Below are positions 8,222 through 17,162 of a stretch of 64,000 nucleotides of DNA, in pieces. Below the pieces are notes generated by a model, which was not told the origin of the DNA, did no database searches, and worked only from the letters and a program-made list of their open reading frames with translations. The DNA comes from Olsenella uli (lineage in GTDB: Bacteria > Actinomycetota > Coriobacteriia > Coriobacteriales > Atopobiaceae), in assembly GCF_901212655.1 (NCBI RefSeq), contig NZ_CAAKON010000044.1:86355-150354 (forward strand). The letters are read 5' to 3'. Every line of letters begins with the position of its first letter. Position 1 is the first letter of the stretch. A program made the translations under genes and the position numbers.

Positions 8222-9703
8222 TCACCCTTCGAGTATTGGACGCAGCTCATTGGCAACGGCCTCGAGGGTTTCATCGCAGTCAACCTGGGAGATGCGATAG
8301 CCCACAAAGTAGGGGGAGGTTACCCATCTGGGCACGATCTTGCAGATGATGCGTCCGCGCGGCTCTTCCGTGTGGGCCCTCGCGCGCTCGTTCCCCGAAT
8401 CCTCGAATCTGGCGCCCTTCTGCGGCAGCGAACACACGGAGCCACCCTCGGCCCGACCATCCTCCAGATAGAAGAACAAGTTGTACGAGGTGCACCCGTG
8501 GCCGTGGTAGTTGGTCAGCAGGTAGCGGATGATCTTCTGCGTGGAGTCTGCCAGCCAGTCGGCATCCTCATTTTGGGCGAGGGTCGCGTCCACGAAGGGC
8601 CATGACCCGGCGCCATCGTCTGCAGGGTGGGCCGTGCAACTCGAATAGGCATCTTCGACTGAAGGCCGAGTGGCGTGAGTCGAGCGGGTCTCTCCGACCA
8701 TCGGCCGAGCGGCGTGAGTCGAGCAGGTCTCAACGTCTATCGGTCGAGCGGTCCGAGCTGATCCGACCTGCGTCATTCCTGCTTTCTCGGCATGTTCCGG
8801 CACCGTGCCCTCGACGGCCGCGGTCTCGGGAATGCTACCAGTTGCCCCACCGCAATCAGTGACCCCGTCCTCGCGGGTGTTCCCGCGCTGCGCCGTCTCA
8901 TCGCCCCCGGCCACTGGAACGGACACGTTGACCTCCACGAATCCCATTATCGGGTGCGTCGAGAGCGTCACGGAGCGACCGCCCTCGCGCACCACGCTCA
9001 CGCCGTCGAAGGCGTTGCGCGGGACCCGCTCGTAGCCGTCCTTGTGGTTAAGCCCAACGATCTGGAAATGCGGGTGGAGCAGCGTTCCGCCCGAGTTGGG
9101 ACCATAGTTCTTGTACATGAGCGCGCTTCGGTACGTGCCAGAGCGCAGCATGTCCGCCCAGCACGAGAGGGCAAAGCGAAATACGTGGCGGTTCTCCTCG
9201 GTCGAGTAGTTCGAGGGGTCGCCCGTGTGGTTGGCGGATTCCACGAGCACCGTCTGCATTGTGTCCTCGAGTGTGCGGTACTTGTTCACGAGCCAGATGC
9301 AGTCACCGCTGGTGCGCAGGATGTTCGTGAGGCTCTCTCGGTCGCAGAAGGGGCAATAGCCCTCTTTGTGGCGGATGTTCTCGGGCTTGTGCCGCGCGAC
9401 CTTGTTGATGAAGACGAGCGGGGCGTTCTCGACGTCCCCGCGGCCCGCTTCGCCTGTGGCCGCGGTGCTCGTCAGGTCCCCGCGGCCCGCTTCGCCTGTG
9501 GCCGCGGTGCTCACTTCCACGCATCCACGCGCATCCGTGCCCTCCCGGTGGACCTTGCGGCTCGTGTCCCCGCCCGTGCCAACCTCCAGGATGGCATGGC
9601 GCGATTCGTCTTGCGTCTCGCCCCTCGCGGCAACGACCCAGGTTCTACGACGCATCTCGCCCTTGGCCTTGCCGTCTGCGCCAAATCCTGCGCGTGCGCC
9701 CAT
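8222..9703 (-). CDS. DUF4931-type HIT/GalT-like protein with repeat insertions
   Basis: 493 residues. The zinc-type motif GYCPFC and the HIT-like motif LLHPHFQIVG resemble galactose-1-phosphate uridylyltransferases and the DUF4931 family, so a nucleotidyl- or phosphate-transfer function is likely, substrate unknown. Start: ATG 9703 has GGAGGA at good distance; the GTG at 9724 overlaps that site. Two low-complexity insertions are odd. Near the N-terminus STAATGEAGRGD is repeated twice (42-nt DNA repeat, 9434-9513), and between the HIT core and the C-terminal domain lies a Thr/Ala/Arg/Pro stretch of ~14-residue units (about 8640-8760). The conserved parts on both sides remain in frame. It is divergent from cutC. 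Confidence 0.72.
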   Translation of the reverse strand: MGARAGFGADGKAKGEMRRRTWVVAARGETQDESRHAILEVGTGGDTSRKVHREGTDARGCVEVSTAATGEAGRGDLTSTAATGEAGRGDVENAPLVFINKVARHKPENIRHKEGYCPFCDRESLTNILRTSGDCIWLVNKYRTLEDTMQTVLVESANHTGDPSNYSTEENRHVFRFALSCWADMLRSGTYRSALMYKNYGPNSGGTLLHPHFQIVGLNHKDGYERVPRNAFDGVSVVREGGRSVTLSTHPIMGFVEVNVSVPVAGGDETAQRGNTREDGVTDCGGATGSIPETAAVEGTVPEHAEKAGMTQVGSARTARPIDVETCSTHAARPMVGETRSTHATRPSVEDAYSSCTAHPADDGAGSWPFVDATLAQNEDADWLADSTQKIIRYLLTNYHGHGCTSYNLFFYLEDGRAEGGSVCSLPQKGARFEDSGNERARAHTEEPRGRIICKIVPRWVTSPYFVGYRISQVDCDETLEAVANELRPILEG

Positions 9704-9818
9704 GGTCCCGACTCCTCCCGTCACCGAGACGCCCTTGCCCCTGTCAGTGCGCCTCGGTAGAGTTCCCTTTGTTCGAGTGGTTACGATACCGCTTCATGGC
9801 GGAGTCTAAGGAGTTCCC

Positions 9819-10481
9819 ATGGCCCTTCTCAAGGAGTTTTGCGCGGAGAACATGACGCTGGTTCCAGCTGCCATCAAGGCGGGCGCCTGTCGCATCGAGC
9901 TGTGCGACAACCTCGCCGTGGGCGGCACGACTCCGTCGCGCGGGGTCATTCGCGCCGCCGTGCAGTACGCGCGGCCGCGCGGCGTGGCCGTGATGACGAT
10001 GATTCGCCCGCGTGGGGGAGACTTTGCCTATACGGCCGAGGAGCTCGACATCATGCGTGACGACATCGACTGCGCCTGCGAGCTCGATACCACCGGCGTG
10101 GTCTTTGGCTGCGCGCGCGACGGTCGCCTCGACGTGGATGCCACGGAGGTGTTGGTTGCCGCTGCGCGCAAGGCGGGGGAGCGTCGAGGGGAGCACGTCT
10201 CGATCACCTTCCACATGGCGTTCGACGCCATCGAGCCTGAGGAGCAGCCCGCAGTCATTCGGCAGCTGGCGGATTGGGGAGTGGACCGCATCCTCACCCA
10301 CGGCGGCGTTGCCGGCACCGCCATCGGGGACAACCTGCCGCGCCTGCGCGAACTCGTGGAGATTGCCGACGGCCGCATCACGATTCTGCCAGGGGCTGGC
10401 ATTACCTGGGAGAACGCCGACCATGTGGCCGGCTCCATCGGCGTTTTCGAGGCGCACGGCACGAAGATCGTGAGGCTCTAG
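9819..10481 (+). CDS. cutC: CutC-family copper homeostasis protein
   Basis: 220-residue TIM-barrel protein of the CutC family. Typical segments are RIELCDNLAVGGTTPSRGVI, MIRPRGGDF, GVVFGCARDGRLD, ITFHMAFDAI, RILTHGG and ILPGAGITWEN. The family has been tied to copper tolerance in some bacteria, but the direct role is disputed. Start ATG 9819 follows AAGGAGTT. It is flanked by the divergent DUF4931 gene and a long repeat region. Confidence 0.9.
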   Translation: MALLKEFCAENMTLVPAAIKAGACRIELCDNLAVGGTTPSRGVIRAAVQYARPRGVAVMTMIRPRGGDFAYTAEELDIMRDDIDCACELDTTGVVFGCARDGRLDVDATEVLVAAARKAGERRGEHVSITFHMAFDAIEPEEQPAVIRQLADWGVDRILTHGGVAGTAIGDNLPRLRELVEIADGRITILPGAGITWENADHVAGSIGVFEAHGTKIVRL

Positions 10482-10870
10482 GGACTCGGCTGGATGCCGG
10501 GCCAAGCCGTTCAGCTCGCCGCTCCTGGCGCGAGGATGTCAGTGGGGTGTTGCGCGGGGCGGTCGCGCGGGGCTGCGCGGGACCGCGCGGGGTTGCGCGG
10601 GGCGCCGCACAGGGCGGTCGCGCGGGATTGCCCCTGGCGGCGGTTGCGCTGCATGGCCGGGGGTATGGCTCTGCACGGGGCGGTCGCGTGGGGTTGCCCC
10701 TGGCGGCGGTTGCGCGGGGCTGCGCGGGGCTGCGTGGGGCGGCTACGCGGGGCCGCGTGGGGCTGCGTGAGGTGGTCGTGCGGGGTTGCGTGGGGCGCCG
10801 CACGGGGCGGTCGCGCGGGGTTGCCCCTGGCGGCGGTTGCGCTGCATGGCCGGGGTATGGCTCGCCGGTC
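10482..10870. repeat. GC-rich low-complexity tract after cutC
   Basis: About 390 nt of degenerate tandem repeats based on GCGCGGGG, CGGTCGCGCGG and the longer unit TTGCCCCTGGCGGCGG-TTGCGCTGCATGGC, which occurs near 10625 and 10820. Long ORFs on both strands translate to Gly/Arg/Ala repeats and are not believable genes. Confidence 0.8.
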
Positions 10871-10878
10871 CCGCCGCC

Positions 10879-11197
10879 TGTCCACGAATCGCGGCGATTG
10901 CGTGGGTGGGGCACGGTCCGATGCCTGTTTGTCCACAAAGTCCGCCGGTTGCATGGTTTGGGGGAGCTCGGCTGCCGAAATGGGCCTCATGTTGGAAGAG
11001 CTCTTTCTGAAGACGCAAAGAAATCGCAGGTAGACGACGTGGGCCAATGCGGAGGCTGTTGCGCTCAATGAAGAGAGGGCTCCTGATTGTTGCCGCGGCT
11101 GGGCAATCAGCAGGATTACTGGACAGATTGGGGTGAGTATTTGCCTCAGGGGGCGATCAGGCCGTCACTGCCGGGCAATCGGCCGGATTATTGGACA
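10879..11197. repeat. 24-nt dispersed repeat (locus 2) with CGCAGGTAGA box
   Basis: Forward copies at 10879-10902 (perfect inner palindrome AATCGCGGCGATT) and 10930-10953; inverted copies at 11102-11125 and 11174-11197. Between them, at 11025-11034, lies CGCAGGTAGA, which recurs at 24941 and 38160 in similar gene-free DNA. The arrangement forward copies, box, inverted copies is the same as at 24.7-25.1 kb. Confidence 0.8.
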
Positions 11198-11515
11198 TTT
11201 TGGGGCGCGATTGGGCACTTTGGGGCGCGATGCCGCCACTGGGTTTGTTGGGAGGTTGTGAGGCCGTTTGGCTGTGCTTTCGGACGGGCCGAGCCGCTGC
11301 GAGAGCCTAGCTGGCGCGAGCTGGCCAAGCGAAGGGATGCATGGGCGGGTCGGCCCGCGCTGCCGCCGCGCGCTTAGCTGACGTGGGGTGTCGGGTTGCC
11401 GACGAGATGGGTGCGAGTTGGCCAAGCGAAGGGATGCATGAGAGGCCTGGCCCGCGCTGTCGCCGCCGAGCGCTTACCTTGCATGGGGGCGTTGGAGACT
11501 CTCGTGGGGAAAGGT
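11198..11515. other. Gene-free spacer before rnpB
   Basis: Contains a short tandem repeat (TTGGGGCGCGATTGGGCAC, around 11197-11235) and a second repeat pair, GCCAAGCGAAGGGATGCATG (about 11323 and 11421). Nothing else recognised. Confidence 0.6.
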
Positions 11516-11890
11516 GCGAGGTGGGCCTATAAGCCGGGTTCTGTCGCGGACGACCATTTATCTACTGCGGACGTCACCGCCCGCCTCTAGCGCGCAACCC
11601 GAGCGCGGTGCGGGCCACACCATGGCGCTCCTATTTGCGTTTGCTCCGGATGGGGCTTGCCAAGCCGTCGTGTTGCCACGGCGCTGGTGGTCTCTTACAC
11701 CACCGTTTCAGCTTTTCCCTTTGCGTGGGCCCAAAGGCCCAGACGCCAGTTGGAGTCTTCTTTTCTGCGGCGCTTTCCGTCGGGTTACCCCGCCCGGCCG
11801 TTGGCCGGCATCCTGCCCTGTGGAGCCCGGACTTTCCTCATGGCTCGCTGCGTTGCCGCGCGAGCCCCGCGGTCGTCTGGCCCACCTCGC
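11516..11890 (-). ncRNA. rnpB: RNase P RNA (type A-like)
   Basis: Catalytic RNA of RNase P, which matures tRNA 5' ends. On the minus strand the conserved 5' core GAGGAAAGTCCGGGCTCCA (11839-11821) and the 3' core ACAGAACCCGGCTTATAG are both present. The ends pair perfectly to form helix P1: 11879-11890 with 11516-11527, 12 bp. This fixes the boundaries and gives about 375 nt. A TACAAT box just upstream fits its promoter. ORFs drawn across this stretch are spurious. Confidence 0.96.
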
Positions 11891-11897
11891 GGGGGAG

Positions 11898-11903
11898 ATT
11901 GTA
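11898..11903 (-). promoter_or_regulatory. -10 box of the rnpB promoter
   Basis: TACAAT on the minus strand, 7 nt upstream of the first P1 base of RNase P RNA. No clear -35 hexamer. Confidence 0.6.
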
Positions 11904-12273
11904 GCACGCCCGTGCCAGGTCTCTTGCGGAACGCGCGGGACGGGCATGTTGGGCGGAGAAGCGAGGGGGGAGCGGGCGAGGCGTGCCGCAAACCGTATGG
12001 GAGAAGCGGGGGGCGCGGGCGGGGAGTGCCGCAAACCGTGTGTGAGGCGCGAGGGCGGAGCCCACGGGCGGAGCCGAGCGGCCGGCGCGCAAGACGGAGT
12101 GCGTTGAGATGCCTCCCATCCATGCCCGGTTGCGCCATGTGGCCCCGCTCGCCCCAAGTGCCAAACGTAATGCCGCAAAACGCCACGGTACGTGCCATAA
12201 TGTCGAACAATCGACTGAATGAACTGCGGGCCCATCGTCGCATCGGGGCCCGAACGAGCTAAAGGAACGCCGC
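11904..12273. other. Intergenic region with divergent promoters rnpB/aroG
   Basis: No gene seen. On the plus strand TGC-CATAAT (12193-12201) is an extended -10 for aroG, about 73 nt before its start. The remainder is GC-rich, with a short direct repeat GTGCCGCAAACCGT (near 11983 and 12027). Confidence 0.6.
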
Positions 12274-13305
12274 ATGTCCATGAACTTCAAGCGCCGGCTG
12301 CCCATCCCCAAGGAGATTCGCGAGGAGATGCCCCTCTCCGCCGAGATGGCCGCCAAGAAGCCCGCGTTCGACCAGCGCGTGGCCGACGTCCTCACTGGCG
12401 CGGACCCCTCCCGTCGCCTCCTCATCATTGGCCCCTGCTCCGCAGACCGCGAGGACTCCGTGCTGGAGTACGTCACGCGTCTCGCCAAGCTGGCCGAGCG
12501 CGTCGAGGACAAGCTCGTGGTCGTTCCGCGCGTCTACACCAACAAGCCCCGCACGCGCGGTACCGGCTACAAGGGCCTGCTGCACAACCCCGATCCCGAG
12601 GGCGCGCCCGACCTGCTGGAGGGCGTGAAGGCCATTCGCCACATGCACCTGCGCGTGGTGGAGGAGTCAGGCCTGTTCACGGCCGACGAGATGCTCTACC
12701 CGTCCAACTACCAGTACCTCGTTGACCTGCTTTCCTACATCGCGGTGGGAGCGCGCTCCGTGGAGAACCAGGAGCACCGCCTCGTGGCCTCCGGCGTTTC
12801 CTGCCCCGTGGGCATGAAGAACCCCACCGGCGGTTCCGCGGACGTTATGCTCAACTCCATCTACGCCGCCCAGGCCAAGCAGACCTTCATCTTCCGCAAC
12901 TGGGAGGTCGAGACCACGGGCAACCCGCTCGCCCATGCCGTGCTTCGCGGCTACCAGGGACTCGATGGCATCAACTACCCCAACTACCACTATGAGTATC
13001 TCGAGCGCCTCGCCGCCAAGTACGATGCGGAGAAGTACGCCAACCCGGCGGCGGTCATCGACTGCAACCACGACAACTCCGGCAAGCGCCCCCTCGAGCA
13101 GCTGCGCATCTGCCACGAGGTCACGTACTCCTGCATGCAGAACGAGGCCATCGACCGCCTGGTGCGCGGCTTCATGGTCGAGTCGTACCTCGAGGACGGC
13201 AACCAGCCCGTCGACGGCGGCGTGTACGGCAAGTCCATCACGGACGCCTGCATCGGCTGGGAGAACACCGAGAAGCTCGTGCTCGACATCGCCGAACGCA
13301 TCTAG
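12274..13305 (+). CDS. aroG: 3-deoxy-7-phosphoheptulonate (DAHP) synthase, class I
   Basis: First enzyme of the shikimate pathway: condenses PEP and erythrose-4-phosphate. 343 residues, the AroF/G/H type. Motifs include LLIIGPCSADRED, RVYTNKPRTRGTGYKGL, GARSVENQEHR, PVGMKNPTGGS, VIDCNHDNSGKRP and GFMVESYLEDGNQ. Start ATG 12274 follows AAAGGA; it has its own extended -10 promoter. The N-terminal ~40 residues usually carry the amino-acid feedback site; which amino acid inhibits it cannot be told from sequence alone. Confidence 0.95.
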   Translation: MSMNFKRRLPIPKEIREEMPLSAEMAAKKPAFDQRVADVLTGADPSRRLLIIGPCSADREDSVLEYVTRLAKLAERVEDKLVVVPRVYTNKPRTRGTGYKGLLHNPDPEGAPDLLEGVKAIRHMHLRVVEESGLFTADEMLYPSNYQYLVDLLSYIAVGARSVENQEHRLVASGVSCPVGMKNPTGGSADVMLNSIYAAQAKQTFIFRNWEVETTGNPLAHAVLRGYQGLDGINYPNYHYEYLERLAAKYDAEKYANPAAVIDCNHDNSGKRPLEQLRICHEVTYSCMQNEAIDRLVRGFMVESYLEDGNQPVDGGVYGKSITDACIGWENTEKLVLDIAERI

Positions 13306-13489
13306 CACGTCTTGAGCCCGTCGCCATCGCCTGGCGGCGGGCCGCTCGTTTGTTTGGGTCAGTCAGTGGCGGGAGCGCGCCGGTCGGGCGGGCTCGCGCC
13401 ATCACGGGGACGTCGTGGCCGGCGGCAGCCGGGCAGGCTTCCCGCCGGCGGAGACGCCCTATCGGGGCAGGGAAGGACGAGGAGCATCC

Positions 13490-13744
13490 ATGGTCGAACT
13501 CAGGCACGTCGTCAAGGACCCGCTGGGCTTTCACGTCCGCCTTGTCACGCGTATGGCCGCCGAGGCCTCGCGGTGGGAGAGCGACATGACGGTCATCCAC
13601 GGTGCGCGGACTGCGCGGGCGGACGACGTCATGGGCCTGATGGGCCTGGAGGCCGGCCCTGGCGCCGAGCTGCGGGTCTGCATCGCTGGGCCCGACGAGG
13701 CCGACGCGGCCGAGTTCGTCGAGCACATGCTGCGGGGGATGTAG
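13490..13744 (+). CDS. HPr-like phosphocarrier with Asp at position 46
   Basis: 84-residue HPr-fold protein, phosphocarrier of the sugar phosphotransferase system. The PEP-dependent phosphorylation site His15 and helper Arg17 are present (GFHVR), although the usual GLHARPA is changed. The regulatory Ser46 of Gram-positive HPr is replaced: the aligned segment reads ARADDVMGLMGLE, with Asp at 45 and 46. It therefore cannot be phosphorylated by HPr kinase there and may mimic the phosphorylated form. Start ATG 13490 follows GGACGAGGAG. The next gene starts on its stop codon. Confidence 0.85.
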   Translation: MVELRHVVKDPLGFHVRLVTRMAAEASRWESDMTVIHGARTARADDVMGLMGLEAGPGAELRVCIAGPDEADAAEFVEHMLRGM

Positions 13745-14460
13745 TGCCCCGCCATCAGCGGGTGAACTCCACGGTCCCTGCGACGGGGGAGGGCACAGCG
13801 AGCGTGGTCTCTGCCGCCGCGCAGGCTAGCTCCTACCTCACCCTGTGCGCGGGCAAGGAGGCGACGGCGGAGTTCGTCGACCGAAAGAGCCGGTTCATCG
13901 CCCAGCTCGTTCACGTGGAGAGCGAGGAGGAGGCGGCCGAGTTCATCGCCCGGGTACGGGCACGTCACTACGACGCGCGTCACAACGTGCCCGCCTGGAT
14001 ACTCTCGGATGGCCGGGAGCGCGCGAGCGACGATGGCGAGCCCCAGCGCACGAGCGGCATGCCCACGCTCGACGTGCTGCGCGGAGCGGGCCTCGCGGAC
14101 GTGTGCTGCGTGGTGACGCGCTACTTTGGCGGCACCCTCCTTGGCCCCGGTGGGCTCGTGCGTGCCTACTCCACCGCCACGCAGCGCGCGGTCGAGGAGG
14201 CGCGCGAGCAGGGCCTCGTCGCCGAGATGACCCTCGTGACACCGGTTGATGTGCGGCTGCCCTATGCCCTGCACGACCGCGTGCGTGACCTTGCCGACCG
14301 TTCTGGCGCCCATGTGTGCGGCACGGACTATGCGGCCGACGTCACCCTCTACCTGGTCTTTCGCGCTGGCGAGGAGGAGCCTTTCGCGGCTGCCCTGCGT
14401 GAGCTCGCGAACGGCGAGGACCTCTGCTGTATAGGCGCCCCTACCTTCTCCGAGTTCTAG
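13744..14460 (+). CDS. yigZ: YigZ/IMPACT-family protein
   Basis: 238 residues. The UPF0029 core is clear: EFVDRKSRFIAQL, ARHNVPAWIL, SDDGEPQRTSGMPTLDVL and VVTRYFGGTLLGPGGLVRAY; a C-terminal domain follows. The family is related to eukaryotic IMPACT; the bacterial role is not established, though binding to RNA or the ribosome has been suggested. The proposed start is GTG 13744, overlapping the HPr stop (TAGTG) with GGGGGA upstream; GTG 13762 is an alternative. The overlap suggests translational coupling with the HPr-like gene. Confidence 0.85.
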   Translation: MPRHQRVNSTVPATGEGTASVVSAAAQASSYLTLCAGKEATAEFVDRKSRFIAQLVHVESEEEAAEFIARVRARHYDARHNVPAWILSDGRERASDDGEPQRTSGMPTLDVLRGAGLADVCCVVTRYFGGTLLGPGGLVRAYSTATQRAVEEAREQGLVAEMTLVTPVDVRLPYALHDRVRDLADRSGAHVCGTDYAADVTLYLVFRAGEEEPFAAALRELANGEDLCCIGAPTFSEF

Positions 14461-14777
14461 CCCGTGCTTTTGTCCACCTGAGCGAGGCTTCGGGCACATA
14501 TTCACTCGATTTAGTTCGTGAGGTTTCGGTTGGACTCGGGGGCGATGCCCCGCCGGACGGCCGTCGGGCCGCCCTGGCGGGGCGGCGCGCGGCCATTCTG
14601 GGTATGGAGGGCGAGAGCCGACGTTGCGCCCGCGTTTCCCGGCCGTTTCCCTCGTGCTGCCTGGCGGTTTCCCATGTTGCGAAGCAGCATCAAGAACGTA
14701 AACAACTCCCTGGCGGTTACTACCAGTGCGTGCCGGCATGGCACCATCGGGTCATCAACTTGACCAGGGAGGTTTCC
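14461..14777. other. Intergenic region upstream of amtB
   Basis: No gene. A weak promoter candidate is TTGCGA (14677-14682), 16 nt, TAAACA (14699-14704). GGGAGG precedes the amtB start. The frame of amtB is open through most of this stretch, but its translation is not Amt-like. Confidence 0.45.
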
Positions 14778-16055
14778 ATGTACGACTCCGGCTCCACAGC
14801 CTTCATGCTCGTCTGTACCATGCTCGTACTGTTCATGACACCTGGCCTTGCCTTCTTCTACGGCGGCCTGTCCAGGCGCAAGAACGTGATCAACACGATG
14901 CTCATGTGCTTCGTGGCCATTGGCGTCGTGGGCATCGTCTGGGTCGTGGCCGGCTGGTCGTTTGCCTACGGTGGCGACGGCAGTCTCTCGTGGTTTGGTG
15001 GGTTCGACCAGCTTGGCCTCTCCGGGCTCGTCTCGCGCATGCTGGGCGAGGCGGTCAGCGTGCCCGACGGCACCGCCTATCCCACCATCATCAACGTGGG
15101 CTTTCAGATGGCCTTCGCCATGATTACTGCGGCAATCATCACCGGCTCCGTGGCCGGCCGCATGCGCTTCGATGCCATCGTGACCTTCCTCGCCATCTGG
15201 GTGCTCGTGGTCTATGCGCCGCTCGCCCATATGGTGTGGGGTGGCGAGGGCTCGCTCATTGGCGACCTTATCGGTGCGCTCGACTTCGCCGGTGGCGACG
15301 TGGTGCACATCAGCTCCGGCGTCACGGGCCTCATCCTGTGCCTGTTCCTCGGCGGCCGCCGCGGCTTTGGCCTCAAGAGCTACCGTCCGCACAACGTGCC
15401 GTTCGTTGCGCTGGGCGCAGGCCTGCTCTGGCTCGGCTGGTTTGGCTTCAACGGCGGCTCCGAGTTTGCCGCCGACGGCGTGGCCGCCCTCGCGATCCTC
15501 AACACCGTGGTGGCGAGTGCCGCCGGTCTCGTGTCCTGGCTTGCGGTGGAGCGCATCGCCAACGGCAAGCCCTCGCTCGTGGGCGCCTGCACGGGCCTCG
15601 TGGCGGGGCTCGTCGTGGTGACGCCGGGCGCCGGCTTCTTCGAGCCCTGGGCCGCCGTTGTGTGCGGCCTCATCGTGTCGCCCGTCTGCTACGTGGCCAT
15701 CTCGCACCTCAAAGCTAAGCTTGGCTACGATGACGCCCTGGACGCCTTTGGCTGCCACGGCGTGGGAGGCCTGCTCGGCGGCGTGCTCACGGGCATCTTC
15801 TGCGTGCCCGAGCTCTCGTGGACGGGCGAGGGCGGCCTCATCTACACCGGCGACTTCTCGCTGCTGGGTAGCCAGGTCCTCGGCATCCTCGTGACGCTTG
15901 TCATTGTGGTTGCGCTCGACCTCGTCATCGTGGCCGTGGTGCGCCTCGCCTTTGGCGGCAGCCTGCGCGTGAGCGACCGCGACGAGGCGCTTGGCCTCGA
16001 CGTCTCCGTCCACGGCGAGAGCGCCTACCCCGCCTACACCGGCCTCGACGCCTAG
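14778..16055 (+). CDS. amtB: Ammonium transporter AmtB
   Basis: Membrane channel for ammonium uptake, 425 residues with about eleven transmembrane helices. Typical segments are GLAFFYGGLSRRKNVINTM, FQMAFAMITAAIITGS, the first pore histidine in VVHISSGVTGL, GAGLLWLGWFGFNGGS and the second pore histidine in GCHGVGGLLGG. Start ATG 14778 has GGGAGG upstream. A PII gene follows 137 nt downstream, the usual amtB-glnK pairing, where PII blocks the channel when nitrogen is plentiful. Confidence 0.96.
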   Translation: MYDSGSTAFMLVCTMLVLFMTPGLAFFYGGLSRRKNVINTMLMCFVAIGVVGIVWVVAGWSFAYGGDGSLSWFGGFDQLGLSGLVSRMLGEAVSVPDGTAYPTIINVGFQMAFAMITAAIITGSVAGRMRFDAIVTFLAIWVLVVYAPLAHMVWGGEGSLIGDLIGALDFAGGDVVHISSGVTGLILCLFLGGRRGFGLKSYRPHNVPFVALGAGLLWLGWFGFNGGSEFAADGVAALAILNTVVASAAGLVSWLAVERIANGKPSLVGACTGLVAGLVVVTPGAGFFEPWAAVVCGLIVSPVCYVAISHLKAKLGYDDALDAFGCHGVGGLLGGVLTGIFCVPELSWTGEGGLIYTGDFSLLGSQVLGILVTLVIVVALDLVIVAVVRLAFGGSLRVSDRDEALGLDVSVHGESAYPAYTGLDA

Positions 16056-16192
16056 CCCCCGCCACTTGCCATTGGGGACAGGCCCTTTTGCAAGTATCTT
16101 GAAAGCCTGTCGAGGCGCTGAGCTTCGCATCCGGTTTGCGCTGGAGGCCGATGCCCATGCGCGCCAGCCCGTCATCTCCGAGAGGAACCCAT

Positions 16193-16531
16193 ATGAAGAA
16201 GGTAACCGCAGTCATCAGGCCCGAGAAGCTCGAGGAGCTCAAGGACGCCCTCAACGCCGAGGGCCTTGCCGGCATGACCGTCTACGAGGTGCTCGGCTGC
16301 GGCAGCCAGCACGGCTGGAAGGAGTACTACCGCGGCACCCAGGTGATGCTCAACATGATCCCAAAGGTGAAGGTGGAGCTCGTGGTGCGCGACTCCCAGG
16401 TCGAGAACATCATCAATGTGATCTGCGGCGTGGCGCGAACGGGCGAGGTGGGCGACGGCAAAATCTTCGTATATCCGGTGGAGGAGTGCGTTCGCATTCG
16501 TACGGGCGAGCGTGCCGACCGCGCCGTCTAG
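16193..16531 (+). CDS. glnK: Nitrogen regulatory protein PII (GlnK type)
   Basis: 112-residue trimeric signal protein that senses 2-oxoglutarate, ATP and ADP and gates AmtB. PII signatures are visible: MKKVTAVIRPEKLEELKDAL, GMTVYEVLGCGSQ, the T-loop, IPKVKVELVV and RTGEVGDGKIFVYPV. In the T-loop (WKEYYRGTQVML) Tyr46 is kept but position 51, the usual Tyr that is uridylylated or adenylylated, is Val. Control probably rests on effector binding alone. Start ATG 16193 follows GAGAGGA. Confidence 0.94.
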   Translation: MKKVTAVIRPEKLEELKDALNAEGLAGMTVYEVLGCGSQHGWKEYYRGTQVMLNMIPKVKVELVVRDSQVENIINVICGVARTGEVGDGKIFVYPVEECVRIRTGERADRAV

Positions 16532-16547
16532 CAAGCTGTCGCGCCGT

Positions 16548-17162
16548 CTAGTGCGCCTCGGCGATGGCGGCCTCGAGCTCGTCGACGTTGCCCGTGAAGT
16601 GGAACGACCTCATCCCGGCCACCTCGGCGCCCACGCAGTTGTCGAGGCTGTCGTCCACGAACAGGCACTGCGACGGCACGAGGTCGTAGCGCTCGCACAG
16701 CGCGCGGAAGATGGCGGGGTCGGGCTTCATGATGCGCTCGAACGCCGACGCCACCCAACCGTCCACCACGCTCATGGCCGGCATGTGCCCCAGCTGCTCG
16801 CCGATGCGCGTCGAGGCATTGGAGAGCACGTAGATGCCATAGCCCTGCTTCTTGAGACGGCACGCCAGCGCGTTGGTGGCGGCGATGGGCTCGGAGAGCT
16901 CGGGCCACCCGGCGATGCAGGCACGGAGGTTAGGCAGCAGGCGCTCGGGGACGTGGGCCTCCGCCACGCGGGCAATGGTCTCGTGGTCGATGGTGCCGGA
17001 GTCGAGAAGCGCCCACTCCGTGCGCCCAAAGAGCGCCCCGTAGATGAGCTCCGCGTCCTCGGGCGTGTCGGCGTAGGCCTCCGCGAAGGCGTGACCGTCG
17101 AAGGTCATAAGCACGTTTCCCATGTCGAACACGATGTCGGTGACTGCCCGCTGCTCTGTCAT
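16548..17162 (-). CDS. HAD-superfamily hydrolase (subfamily IA)
   Basis: 204-residue phosphatase-type HAD protein. Motif I is DIVFDMGNVLMTFDG (nucleophile Asp, with Asn at the usual Asp+2), motif II VLSNAS, motif III Lys in FERIMKPDPAIF and motif IV LFVDDSLDNC. Substrate unknown; close relatives act on small phosphosugars. Start ATG 17162 has an ideal AAGGAGGAG. It converges on glnK with 16 nt between stops; both gene ends carry the 12-nt repeat CGCGCCGTCTAG. Confidence 0.87.
   Translation of the reverse strand: MTEQRAVTDIVFDMGNVLMTFDGHAFAEAYADTPEDAELIYGALFGRTEWALLDSGTIDHETIARVAEAHVPERLLPNLRACIAGWPELSEPIAATNALACRLKKQGYGIYVLSNASTRIGEQLGHMPAMSVVDGWVASAFERIMKPDPAIFRALCERYDLVPSQCLFVDDSLDNCVGAEVAGMRSFHFTGNVDELEAAIAEAH

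Noticed and set aside
10274..11071. Open frames of up to 265 codons after cutC
   Set aside because: They run through tandem repeats and translate to Gly/Arg/Ala repeats without domain or ribosome site.
11514..12262. Overlapping ORFs around 11.5-12.2 kb
   Set aside because: The region is the RNase P RNA and its promoter side; the conserved RNA cores explain it.
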